A DNA stretch of 64,000 nt from Tanypteryx hageni. Taxonomy: Eukaryota > Arthropoda > Insecta > Odonata > Petaluridae. The DNA lies in assembly GCA_028673005.1 (NCBI GenBank), contig CM054115.1:5935501-5999500 (forward strand), read 5' to 3'. Positions 54,550 through 63,305 of this stretch are shown piece after piece. The position numbers and the translations under genes are program-made. The notes under the pieces are model-generated. The model was not told the origin of the DNA. It was given only the letters and a program-made list of their open reading frames with translations, and did no database searches. Each line of letters starts with the position of its first letter. The stretch's first letter is position 1.

Positions 54550-57276
54550 AGGGGGTGCAGCGTCCTCGTGCAATGGAACGCCCGAGGTGTCAAGGAGAAG
54601 ACGGAAGAGCTTCGGGCGTTCCTACAAGAGAAGCACGCCATCGTCGCCGCCGTGAACGAGACGCACCTCCGCCCGGCGGATGCGTGGAAGATTCCTGGCT
54701 GGGCAATATACCGCGCAGACAGGATCAACCAGCCCGCCGGGGGGCAGGGGCGAGGCGGCTCGGCACTGCTAGTTCATCGATCCGTAGAACATCGTCCGCT
54801 TCCAGAGCGGAACTACGGGTCGATGGAAGCTGTATCCGTCGACATCAGGACCTGTACCGGATGGATCAGGGTCTCCTCGGTGTATTACCCGCCGGGGAGG
54901 GCGTGGGATCCGGATGAGGTCCTGGAGGTCGTCGGGAATGGCTGCCCCTCGATCGTACTTGGGGACTTGAATGCCAAGCACACCAGTTGGCATTCCAGAG
55001 TCCCCAACCTGAGGGGCCTGCGGCTGAAAGATCTTGCCGATGAAGAGGGGCTCACGGTGCTCGCGCCGAACGAGCCCACCTATCTCTCTTCGAGGGATGT
55101 CCTTGATGTTGCTGTCATCAACAACATCAGGGCGTCCCTCAGCATGCATTCCGTGTGCGATATGTCCTCTGATCATAATCCGACCCTGCTACTTCTGGGG
55201 AACTTGCCAGTGCGAGTACCACGTTCGCAGCGTCTGGACCTAGCTCGTGCCGACTGGCAGCACTTCCGCGAGTTCATTGCGGAAAGGCTGCCGGTCGACC
55301 CAACACCGCCTAGGACGTGCGAGGAGGCAGACCGCATGGTCGACCTCCTCACCACCACAGTCCAGCAGGCCATGGACGCTGCGGTCCCGAAGGTGGTCGT
55401 AGCCGGGGGTATACGCATTGCTTTGCCTCGTGTCGTCAGACAGACGATCACGCTGCGCAACAGCGTGCGGCGGAGGTGGCAGCGCCACCGTACGTTGAAC
55501 CTCAGGATCCATATGGACTCCCTCAACAGGACGGTCCGGGACATGTTAAAAGACGTGCGCTCGGACGCGTGGGAACTCCATCTTTCCACGCTTTCCCTGG
55601 AGGACCAGTCCATCTGGAAAACCTGTAGGAGACTTTGCGTTGCCCAACGGAGGGACCCCCTGATCATCCAGGGGGACTCCGTTGCGAGGACTCCGGAGGA
55701 GAAAGCCGGGTTGATGGCAGAATATCTGGAGGGGGTATTCTGCCCGAACCCGGCCACAGCAGAGTCGGATGAGGTCGAAGAGGACATCGCACGGGAACTC
55801 GGGACGCTTGACCGCGGCCCCTTGCTCGATGCTGCGGAGCTCCCTCGCTTCGAGGTACGCGAGATCGTTGCGGTGATCCGTCGCCTTGGGACGAGGAGGG
55901 CTCCCGGGGATGATGCCATCCCCAACATCGTCCTGCGACAGCTACCTGTCGCAGCAGTAGAATTCCTGGCCGCCATTTACAACGGTTGTGTCGGGATTCC
56001 ATATTTTCCGTGTGCCTGGAAGAGGGCAAAGATCATCTGTCTCCCGAAGCTGCCGGGAACGGAGGTTGGTCCCGGGGACATCCGGCCAATCTCTCTCCTG
56101 GCGGGCTTTGGGAAGATCTTTGAGCGTCTTGTCCGGATGCCGCTGGTGGATATCGTCCGGGAGAAGAATGTTCTCCCGGACGAGCAGTTTGGCTTCCGGG
56201 AGGGGCACTCCACTACCCAGCAACTGGGTAGGGTGACCCACTTCATCACTGACGCCTTCAACAGGAAGCACGCGGTCGCAGGGGCTTTCTTCGACATCTC
56301 GAAGGCCTTCGACCGCGTGTGGCATCCAGCTCTCCTGTTGAAGTTGCATCGAGTCCAGTTTCCTGCTTGGCTAGTGCGGCTCATCGAGTCGTACTTACAG
56401 GGCAGGACGTTCAGGGTGTTTTGGCTCCAGGTCGGATCAGGACTGCGGCGAATATGCGCCGGTGTCCCGCAGGGGTCCGTCCTGGGGCCAATCCTCTTTA
56501 ACATCTTCACCCAAGATCCTCCTCGGGATCTTGGGTGGAACACTACGCTTGCCCTGTACGCGGATGATGCGGCGCTCCTGTCGCGGTCTACCAAGACGTA
56601 CGCGGCCGTGAGGACGCTGCACTGCGCCGTCGACGAACTGGTGTCCTGGTATCGTCGATGGCGCATTGTAGTTAACCCCAGTAAGACCAAGGCCATCATC
56701 TTCCACCCTGGAAGAGGAGCGCCGTCTGGAGTCGATTTGTCAGTGATGGGGGGGGTTATCCCCTGGTGCCCAGAAGTCACATACCTGGGAGTGGTGCTAG
56801 ACCGGAGGCTTCTCTGGAAGCCTCAGGTTGAGCGCGTCCGCCACAAGGCACTCGGAGCGCTGGCGAGGCTTCGTCCGATCCTGCGCCCGGGTGTCTTGTC
56901 GGCTGACACCAAGAGACGCCTCTATCTGAGCTGCGTGAGGCCCATCATGACTTACGCAGCGCTGGTCTGGTCTGGAGTTCCCAAGACCACCCTCTACAGG
57001 CTGCAAGTGGTGCAGAACAGTGCACTCCGGCTGATACTCGGTCGTTGCCGATACGAGAGCGTCAGCAGGTTGGACTTAGACGGAAATGTGGAATCCCTGG
57101 ACGTCCTCCTTCCGAGGATGTCCAAGGAATTCTACTGCAAGGCAGCAGCATCGAGGCACAAAGAGGTGCAGAAGCTGGGCGATATCAAGGTTAGGTGGTG
57201 GGACCGCTACAAGCGACCCATTGCCAGCCTTGAGTCGCTGGAAACCCTCCCTAGCAACAAGTGTCCCCGCTTGTAG
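54541..57276 (+). CDS. Jockey-type ORF2: APE endonuclease and reverse transcriptase, 911 aa, intact
   Basis: The frame is uninterrupted from ATG 54541 to TAG 57274. The endonuclease spans about residues 10-225. It has VLVQWNARGVKEKTEELRAF, VNETHL, SIVLGDLNAKHTSWHS (D142, N144) and MSSDHNPT (D211, H212). The RT spans about residues 450-760. It has RAPGDDAIPNIVLRQL, RPISLLAGFGKIFERL, FFDISKAFDRVWH (D585), GVPQGSVLGPILFNIF and LALYADDAALLS (Y673-D676). A thumb and C-terminal region with VTYLGVVLDRRLLWKPQV follow, without RNase H. Every catalytic residue I can check is present. The enzyme would nick target DNA and prime reverse transcription there. It starts nine bases before the last gag stop. 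It probably represents a recently active element. Confidence 0.95.
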   Translation: MGTRGCSVLVQWNARGVKEKTEELRAFLQEKHAIVAAVNETHLRPADAWKIPGWAIYRADRINQPAGGQGRGGSALLVHRSVEHRPLPERNYGSMEAVSVDIRTCTGWIRVSSVYYPPGRAWDPDEVLEVVGNGCPSIVLGDLNAKHTSWHSRVPNLRGLRLKDLADEEGLTVLAPNEPTYLSSRDVLDVAVINNIRASLSMHSVCDMSSDHNPTLLLLGNLPVRVPRSQRLDLARADWQHFREFIAERLPVDPTPPRTCEEADRMVDLLTTTVQQAMDAAVPKVVVAGGIRIALPRVVRQTITLRNSVRRRWQRHRTLNLRIHMDSLNRTVRDMLKDVRSDAWELHLSTLSLEDQSIWKTCRRLCVAQRRDPLIIQGDSVARTPEEKAGLMAEYLEGVFCPNPATAESDEVEEDIARELGTLDRGPLLDAAELPRFEVREIVAVIRRLGTRRAPGDDAIPNIVLRQLPVAAVEFLAAIYNGCVGIPYFPCAWKRAKIICLPKLPGTEVGPGDIRPISLLAGFGKIFERLVRMPLVDIVREKNVLPDEQFGFREGHSTTQQLGRVTHFITDAFNRKHAVAGAFFDISKAFDRVWHPALLLKLHRVQFPAWLVRLIESYLQGRTFRVFWLQVGSGLRRICAGVPQGSVLGPILFNIFTQDPPRDLGWNTTLALYADDAALLSRSTKTYAAVRTLHCAVDELVSWYRRWRIVVNPSKTKAIIFHPGRGAPSGVDLSVMGGVIPWCPEVTYLGVVLDRRLLWKPQVERVRHKALGALARLRPILRPGVLSADTKRRLYLSCVRPIMTYAALVWSGVPKTTLYRLQVVQNSALRLILGRCRYESVSRLDLDGNVESLDVLLPRMSKEFYCKAAASRHKEVQKLGDIKVRWWDRYKRPIASLESLETLPSNKCPRL

Positions 57277-57381
57277 GGAGGGTTTGGTGCCTCTTTGTAA
57301 CAAGGGGCCAAAGAAGAAAAAATTGTGATAGTGAAATTAGCCTAGAATCGCATTAAAAGCTCAGCTGGGAATGCGAATAAG

Positions 57382-57399
57382 CCAACCCCAGGAGGTTGG
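57382..57399 (+). other. 3'-terminal hairpin of the Jockey element
   Basis: CCAACC-CCAGGA-GGTTGG forms a 6-bp stem with a 6-base loop, 12 bases before the element end. It takes the place where a poly(A) tail would be expected and may be the RT recognition structure. Confidence 0.5.
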
Positions 57400-57411
57400 A
57401 GAGTTCTAGCT

Positions 57412-57526
57412 TCTGCACCGACACTTCGGACCTGAAGAAGCCGACTGGAACGTCGGCGAAATATTGTCCAGGAAATGGATCAACACGGCAGAATCCCGGA
57501 AATCACCACCATATCAACAGCACGCC
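57412..57526 (+). repeat. Penelope pLTR remainder, plus orientation, after right Jockey duplication
   Basis: The sequence matches the inverse of 50168-50270, from the target duplication through CCTGAAGAAGCCGACTGG to CCACCATATCA. It shows that the Jockey element cut a pLTR in two. Confidence 0.9.
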
Positions 57527-57558
57527 GTGGAAGCCTTCGTACTAATTAAGCCTTTTTG

Positions 57559-57948
57559 TTCGTCTTATTTGTTTGTAATAATATTTTATAAATTTAAAAA
57601 TATCAAAATCAAAATATTGTTATTGTATATTTCTCGAGAAATCTTGACATGTTCGTTAAAATCAAAATATACATGAAAACTTTACAAATCAAAATATATA
57701 TTTCATCAAGTCCACCATGCCCAGCCCAAACAAGATGGACTCAAGAGCCCAAGCTGCTGCCTAGAGTCCATCCTGCCAGGGCCGGCTTCAGACTTTTGGC
57801 CACCCTGAGGCGGGAAATCTATGGCCGCCCCCCTCACCCTCATGTTCCGTGTTGATAAGGAGTTCACACTTTGTTACCTTATTAATATTTAAAATTACCA
57901 CACAATATTTTCCAATTTTACCTTAAATGCTCAATTAATAAATAAATA
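57559..57948. other. Intergenic, small GC-rich patch
   Basis: AT-rich flanks surround a GC-rich patch at 57710-57845 containing CCAGGGCCGGCTTCAGACTT. That patch looks like part of a dispersed repeat, but its family cannot be named. No gene was found. Confidence 0.4.
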
Positions 57949-57952
57949 TTAA

Positions 57953-59088
57953 CACTAGGAGTACCGGATGACATCAATTGACGGTTTTCAGTTTTCGCAG
58001 CACTGCAACTCTTGTACGATTGATTGTAGATTTCTTAAATTTTCTGACTTTTAATATTTTAGGCTAATGTTCTTTTTGTGCTTTGTTGTAATTTTTTCTC
58101 CGCTTTAGATTCCTCACAATAGGATGTTTTACCTAGTAGTACCACTACCCGTCAATTGACGGGTGGACTATTTTTCTACCCTTTTTGCCTTTTTATGGAG
58201 GAATTTGGACTCTTGAACACCGCATGACAATGTACCATAACGTATTTTGGTATGAAAAAACGTATTTGACTATAAAAATGACGTATCTCGCGATATTAAG
58301 AGTAATAAATGCGTTTTTGAAAATTATTTTATTTCATATGTGCGACAGAAAACCTCAGTTGGAATATCATCATGTGATGAACGGGTAGTTCGTAGTTCTG
58401 CTCCCCGAGGGGAACTCTTCCGGGCGGGAGGATGAGAATGTGAATAGCTTCCATACTCGGTTCCTGCAAGCAATGCCAGATTGGTCTCCGCAACAAAAAC
58501 AGAACAAAAGATTTGTGCGAAAAGTGCAAAAAATTAGGGTGCGGGCAATACCGCATTAAGGTTTGCAAGAAATGCGTAAACTTACTATCTTCTTTTGATC
58601 ACTATTCATATGTTTACAAGTGTTTAACAACATTTATCAAGTGTTTTATGCACCTCATTTTGTGAAAAAAGTTATTCCAAAACTTTACATGTAACCACAA
58701 ATTAAAAAAAACAAAGTTGTTTTTTGTTTTATTTGCGTATTTTGATGTTATCTAAGCAAATAATATCTCAGTACATGTGATAAAAGCAAGAACACTGTAA
58801 TTTTATCATTATGGATGGGTCTCTTGTGTTCTTTGCCACAAGAAAAATAAATTTGTTTCTTTTACTGTAAACTCTCCGTTTTTCTTGTATTGTAACTTCT
58901 CTGTACAAAAAAAGACTCTAATGCGGAAAGACGACTAAACTGGATAAAAATCATAAAAATACATCATATTTATTGAAAATCAACACATTTATATTAAAAA
59001 TAGGCCTCAAAAGCGAGAAATTGCTCCACCCGTCAATTGACGGTAGCCGGTACTTGCAGGTAGGCGGCTGACCCCGGTACCCCTAGTG
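57953..59088 (+). mobile_element. piggyBac derivative with TTAA target site, 1.14 kb
   Basis: TTAA flanks both ends (57949-57952 and 59089-59092). The left end is CACTAGGAGTACCGG and the inverted right end is CACTAGGGGTACCGG, one mismatch in 15. CCGTCAATTGACGG-type palindromes lie near 57973, 58148 and 59027. The interior keeps only a C-terminal finger of a transposase, so it is a deletion derivative. The near-perfect ends suggest recent mobility. Confidence 0.85.
58465..58585 (+). pseudogene. piggyBac C-terminal cysteine-rich finger fragment
   Basis: One frame reads SCKQCQIGLRNKNRTKDLCE and then CKKLGCGQYRIKVCKKCVN. The spacing of Cys pairs fits the cysteine-rich domain that ends piggyBac transposases. 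No catalytic core remains. It differs from the finger of the transposase at 61633, so it belongs to another piggyBac family. Confidence 0.65.
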
Positions 59089-59134
59089 TTAAACAAAAAT
59101 ATTAATGTGTAAGAAATAACATTAATGTTATGTG

Positions 59135-59153
59135 TATATATATATATATATAT
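59135..59153. repeat. Short (TA)n run
   Basis: About nine TA dinucleotides lie between the piggyBac derivative and the hAT fragment. Confidence 0.85.
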
Positions 59154-59244
59154 GCCATCATCTATTATTACAGGTAATATTACAAACATTTATATAAAAT
59201 ACCGAAAAATAAAACATCTTTCATTTAATTTATTTAAAAAGCAT

Positions 59245-60038
59245 TCATTTACATTTTATGGCTGCAAAGTCGTCAATTATGTCTTCATATTTCAAAGACT
59301 CCATAATGTCACTTTCTATGGACATAAATGATAGACCAGTTAAACGGTCGTCAGATATTGTTGTATGTAAAGAATTTATTATAATGTTTACCTTAGAAAA
59401 TGACCTTTCTGCTGTAGCCACTGTCAAAGGTAGAGCTAGCAATATTCTAATGGCTATGAAGCTATTGGGATAAACATCACTTAAGTTGTTTTGGTGAATG
59501 AAATTCAATATATCTAGTGGTAACGATTCTGGGGTGATTTGTTTCACTAAAACACTTCACTCATATCTTGAGCGTCTATGTCACTTTCTTCACCAACACT
59601 TAGCATAGTCTGCAAATTTTTACAGTGAATTAAAATTGTTTTCTTGTCCATGTTTTTCAATTCACTTAAGTCATACAAGAAACAAAAATATTTACTGTGG
59701 TGTTTGAGGAGCTGGAACCTCTCCTTTATGGAAGAAATTGTTTGATCCAATACAGAATAATAAAAATTTATTCGGAAGTTGTCTTGAGGATCTAGTAAAC
59801 TTTGAGCGATGTGCGCACATTCAAAATTGGTATTCCTCCTTCGTGGCCGAAGTTCTCTCTCTCGCATAAATTTTGTTTCTGCCTCTAATTCTGTTGCCAG
59901 TTCTCGAGCATCTATAATCATTTTATTGAACCTTATTTCCGATCTACAATCTTCGAAATATGCTGTAATCTGCTCAAGGAAATTTACTGAGGTCTTCAAA
60001 TCAACTGGATGGACTTTAAAAAAATTTACTAACACCAT
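59245..60038 (-). pseudogene. hAT transposase C-terminal half (ZMYM1-like), frameshifted
   Basis: Two minus-strand frames join at about 59547. The first (60038-59547) has VDLKTSVNFLEQITAYFEDC, ELATELEAETKF and SIKERFQLLKHHSKYFCFLY. The second (59547-59245) carries the hAT dimerisation block RILLALPLTVATAERSFSKV followed by RLTGLSFMSIESDIMESL. This arrangement is that of hAT transposases related to ZMYM1-like proteins. The N-terminal zinc finger and catalytic start are missing upstream of 60038. Confidence 0.8.
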
Positions 60039-60352
60039 TTATTATAAACAGAATTTGGTATCATACCAAATAACCAGCGAACAGACGGGGGCGAAATTTG
60101 AAGTTGATAGATTCGAAAAAAATAAAACCTTAATGAATAATTATGAAGATGAATTAGGAATAATATTTTAAAATGGTTAATATAACAGTACAATACCTAA
60201 TGTATATGGATATTATGATATATTCTTTCAGATATTTACATTAAAATTAAGAGATCATGTTGAAAGAATTAAAAAAATTGATGGTTTGAAATGGATATGT
60301 AAATAATGGAAGATGTAAAAGGTACCGAAAAATTATACACATTCGCGACGTT

Positions 60353-60415
60353 GTGCGCCACCGGTGGTACACGCCCAGTATTCCTCGTGGCCGTCGTGTA
60401 CCACCGGTGGCGCAC
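60353..60415. repeat. Perfect 21-bp inverted repeat, hairpin-forming
   Basis: GTGCGCCACCGGTGGTACACG at 60353-60373 returns inverted at 60395-60415 with a 21-base spacer. Each arm is itself centred on the palindrome CCACCGGTGG. A diverged third copy, GTGCCACTGATGGAGCAC, lies near 60515. It may be the terminal region of the piggyBac element whose transposase follows. Confidence 0.8.
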
Positions 60416-60539
60416 GAGACCTTTTTGGGTTGTATCCCTTTGCAGTTTATACGGACAGCTGAATGACTGTCAGATAGCACATACGGCTGTGGGGAATCGA
60501 TTTTTTCGAAGAGTGTGCCACTGATGGAGCACAGAGGCA

Positions 60540-61632
60540 ATATTTTTTTTACTTAAGTTGCATGTAAAATCAGTATCTATAGCACATTGTTTTCAAAAGG
60601 AATTTATTTTTAATGCGATAAAAAGCATATTTACTTACATTTGTACAATAAGACAAAATACTACAGCAAGAAAATAAAAATATCGTAAGAAATAAAAAAA
60701 TTAAAATAAGTTTTGAATTTTTTAAGTTACGAAATTTATAATCCATACTATTTTATAATATCAGAATATTTCATCATATAACATCAACTGCTATAATCGG
60801 ATAATAATAAAAGTATAATTACAGCCATAAAACTAAAATTAATTGTAAAATGTTTACACAACAGAAGGAAAATTTTGACCATTATAAAAATATTAAAAAT
60901 ATTTTCTAATATAGAGTATAAAATATCACTATCGGAAATTAAAACATACATAGATGTTAGAATTGCAATGACTTAAATATTTTTACACAAAAATAGGAAG
61001 ATACAGTCCTCCATAACAATATCAAAATATTTTGCAAAATAACAAAATAATATAAACATTAGAGAGTAAAATAATGGTAAAAATTTTTTTAAAAATGATG
61101 TCCCCTACAAAATTTTAATGCAGCTAAAGAAAACATAAAAATATCAAAATATTTTGCAAAAAGGGTAAAAAGTACAGCAATCAGAAAATGAAATTCTAAT
61201 TCAAGTTCCACAAAAATAAAATATCTTACAAAATTTCAATAAATAACACTAAAATATAAAGAAACATTAAAACTCACCAACATATTTTGCAAAATGTTAA
61301 CATAGCAAATGGAAGGTTAGTTTACCATTGGTAACTATCAAAATATTTTCCGAATAAAACGTAAAATCATAGTCATACAAGGTGAATACATCAGTTAAAA
61401 AAATAAACTACCTAAATATTTTCACAAAGCTAGAAAAGGGCATTTACATAAAAATTCATTAACAATTATCTCTGATGATGAAAACAAAAATAAAATATTT
61501 CTTACGATATTTTTATACTGAAAAGGAAAGTGAAGGAAAATATAAAAAAAGTCATTTCAATACATATATCATTATAAAATTAGCGTAAAAAATGGCAAAA
61601 ATATAGAAGCCAAAGAAATCACTTTTAATTTC
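60540..61632. repeat. AT-rich region with recurring AAAATATTTTGCAAAA motif
   Basis: The motif or close variants occur near 60895, 61025, 61152, 61283, 61339 and 61410, three of them about 130 bases apart. No coding frame is present. It could be a subterminal part of the piggyBac element or an old tandem repeat. Confidence 0.55.
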
Positions 61633-63305
61633 TTATTTGTGCTTTTCATTGAAGCATTCTAAACATATAGTCGGTTGTCCATCACAATCTTTACAAAAGG
61701 TGCAAACTCGTCTTGCTTTCACCCTAGCTACTTTTGCACCTTTATCCCTTTTTATTTTTTCATAACAAGACAAGCACCTTTTTCTTACTTCTCTTGCTTT
61801 CCCCTCATACATACCAATATGATGAATGTATTTTCTCCGTTTTCGTCTTCTGGATGGTCCTGGGCCAGAAGGAATGTCACTGCTTCCAATATCTTCATTT
61901 TCATGATCTTCTAAAAGGCCATCTATAATTTTTTCTTGGAATTGCAGGATCTCCATGTATTTTCTTTCTTGCCGATTGCTGCTGTACATCACCCAAGCAT
62001 TCGCAATACATGTACCCAGAATTATTTCAAATGCTACCTTTTTGTACCGTTTAAATGTTTTTCGAAGGCATGTATAGTAAGCCGACATTTGGTCTGAAAC
62101 ATCAACTCCTTTTTTTGCCTTATTATATGCAATCACAGAAGGAGGCTTCTTTATAACTTCACCACTCCTATTTCTTTTTCCGACTGGAATTAATACGTCC
62201 AAATGATCAGGTCGGGTAGTTATCATGAGGACAGGTCTCTTATCGTGACATTGTATTATTCTCACCCCGTTTTCATTTTCTAGGCCATAGACTTCCCCTT
62301 TCTTCAACTTTTTTCTGCACACTCCGACTGGATTACCATGCCGATTTTTACGTAATGTTCCACAAGTATAGGTTTCCCTCTTCAACAGAGCTTCACATAG
62401 TGGAATGCTTGTATAAAAACTATCTAAAAATATGGTTCTCCCTTCATCCAACAATCCATCCAATAGCTCCATCACAATTTCATGCGCATGTCCAGGTCCA
62501 CCGCTGCTTGAATTTGGATTTTTCCCGTATAGACTTTTAGATCATATGTGTATCCCTCTGGCGTACACAACTTATACAATTTAACTCCAAATTTATGCGA
62601 CTTTCCTGGGATATATTGCCAAAATATGAGTCTTCCTCTCCAGGGCACCATTGATTCATCAATAACTACGTCTTCACCTGGCATCAGCGTTGTTCGAAAC
62701 CTGTCACAAATTAAATCTAATAAAGGTTTTAGTTTTGATAGCCTATCTACGTTTGAAGAAGGGTCACTGTTGTCATGGAAATGAAAACATTTTAACAGAA
62801 CATCAAAACGATCACGTTTCATAGTTTTTTGAATAAGTTCATTGCGGTACATCAGCTTATACGACCAATATAAGCGCATTTTCGGTAGAGAACAAATGCC
62901 CATGACAAGAAGAATAGCGATAAACTTTTTCACTTCATTTCTATTAGTGTCTTTCCATTGATGCATCAATGATCGATGACCTAGCTGATGGGAACTTATA
63001 AACTGGTGAGCAAATCTATTTGTCTCTCGGACTATTAAGTCTAATACCTCATCAGTCACAAACTTCTTGTATAAAGCTAAAGGATCTGAAACATCAAAAT
63101 TGCACTGTAAACCATCACGCCCACTATACAGAAAACAACGCTCAATATTAGAAAATGGTCCCCACACCTCCGATGCTCTGGCAGCAACTTCACTAGTATC
63201 ATCTTCTTCAGATGACATGATATTTTCACCTGTGTCTACCAATGAAGATGAAGAAGAACTATCCTCATCTGATTCAGAGGCTTTGTACGAATCCTCAGAA
63301 TCCAA
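61633..63305 (-). pseudogene. piggyBac transposase, nearly intact, one frameshift
   Basis: From 63305 the N-terminus is acidic and serine-rich (ESDEDSSSSSSLVDTGENIM). The fold then starts with FVTDEVLDLIVRETNRFAHQ and VKKFIAILLVMGICSLPKMR. The catalytic acids are all visible: VVIDESMVPWRGR, then after the shift TIFLDSFYTSIPLCE, and KKGVDVSDQMSAYY. The C-terminal finger (CLSCYEKI, CTFCKDCDGQPTICLECFN) ends at 61633. The phase changes once, in a run of five A's near 62520. The total would be about 556 residues, the usual length. No flanking TTAA pair could be identified; the right end may lie outside the window. Confidence 0.88.

Larger units (their letters stand above)
52044..57411 (+). mobile_element. 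Full-length Jockey-type retrotransposon, 5.37 kb
   Basis: It is bounded by a perfect 12-bp duplication. The order is a 370-base 5' leader, gag, then a 911-aa ORF2 and a 135-base 3' tail. The tail has no poly(A) and ends in a CCAACC/GGTTGG hairpin. GC content is about 60 %, against about 35 % in most flanks, so it stands out in composition. It lies on the plus strand, opposite to the Penelope host. It is the best preserved element of the window. Confidence 0.93.
50164..57544 (-). mobile_element. Penelope-like element, copy 2, with nested Jockey element
   Basis: The 14-bp duplications lie just outside. On the minus strand the 3' part (50303-50164) is a pLTR segment. The inverted copy of the same segment lies at the other end, reading on the plus strand at about 52010-52043 and 57412-57526. 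The body is 5' truncated and fused head-on to this inverted pLTR, a known Penelope arrangement. A further 18 bases of non-element sequence lie between the pLTR and the right duplication. Removing the nested Jockey leaves about 2 kb. Confidence 0.85.

Noticed and set aside
55173..56780. 267-codon minus-strand frames opposite Jockey ORF2
   Set aside because: They are antisense shadows of the well-supported endonuclease/RT gene.
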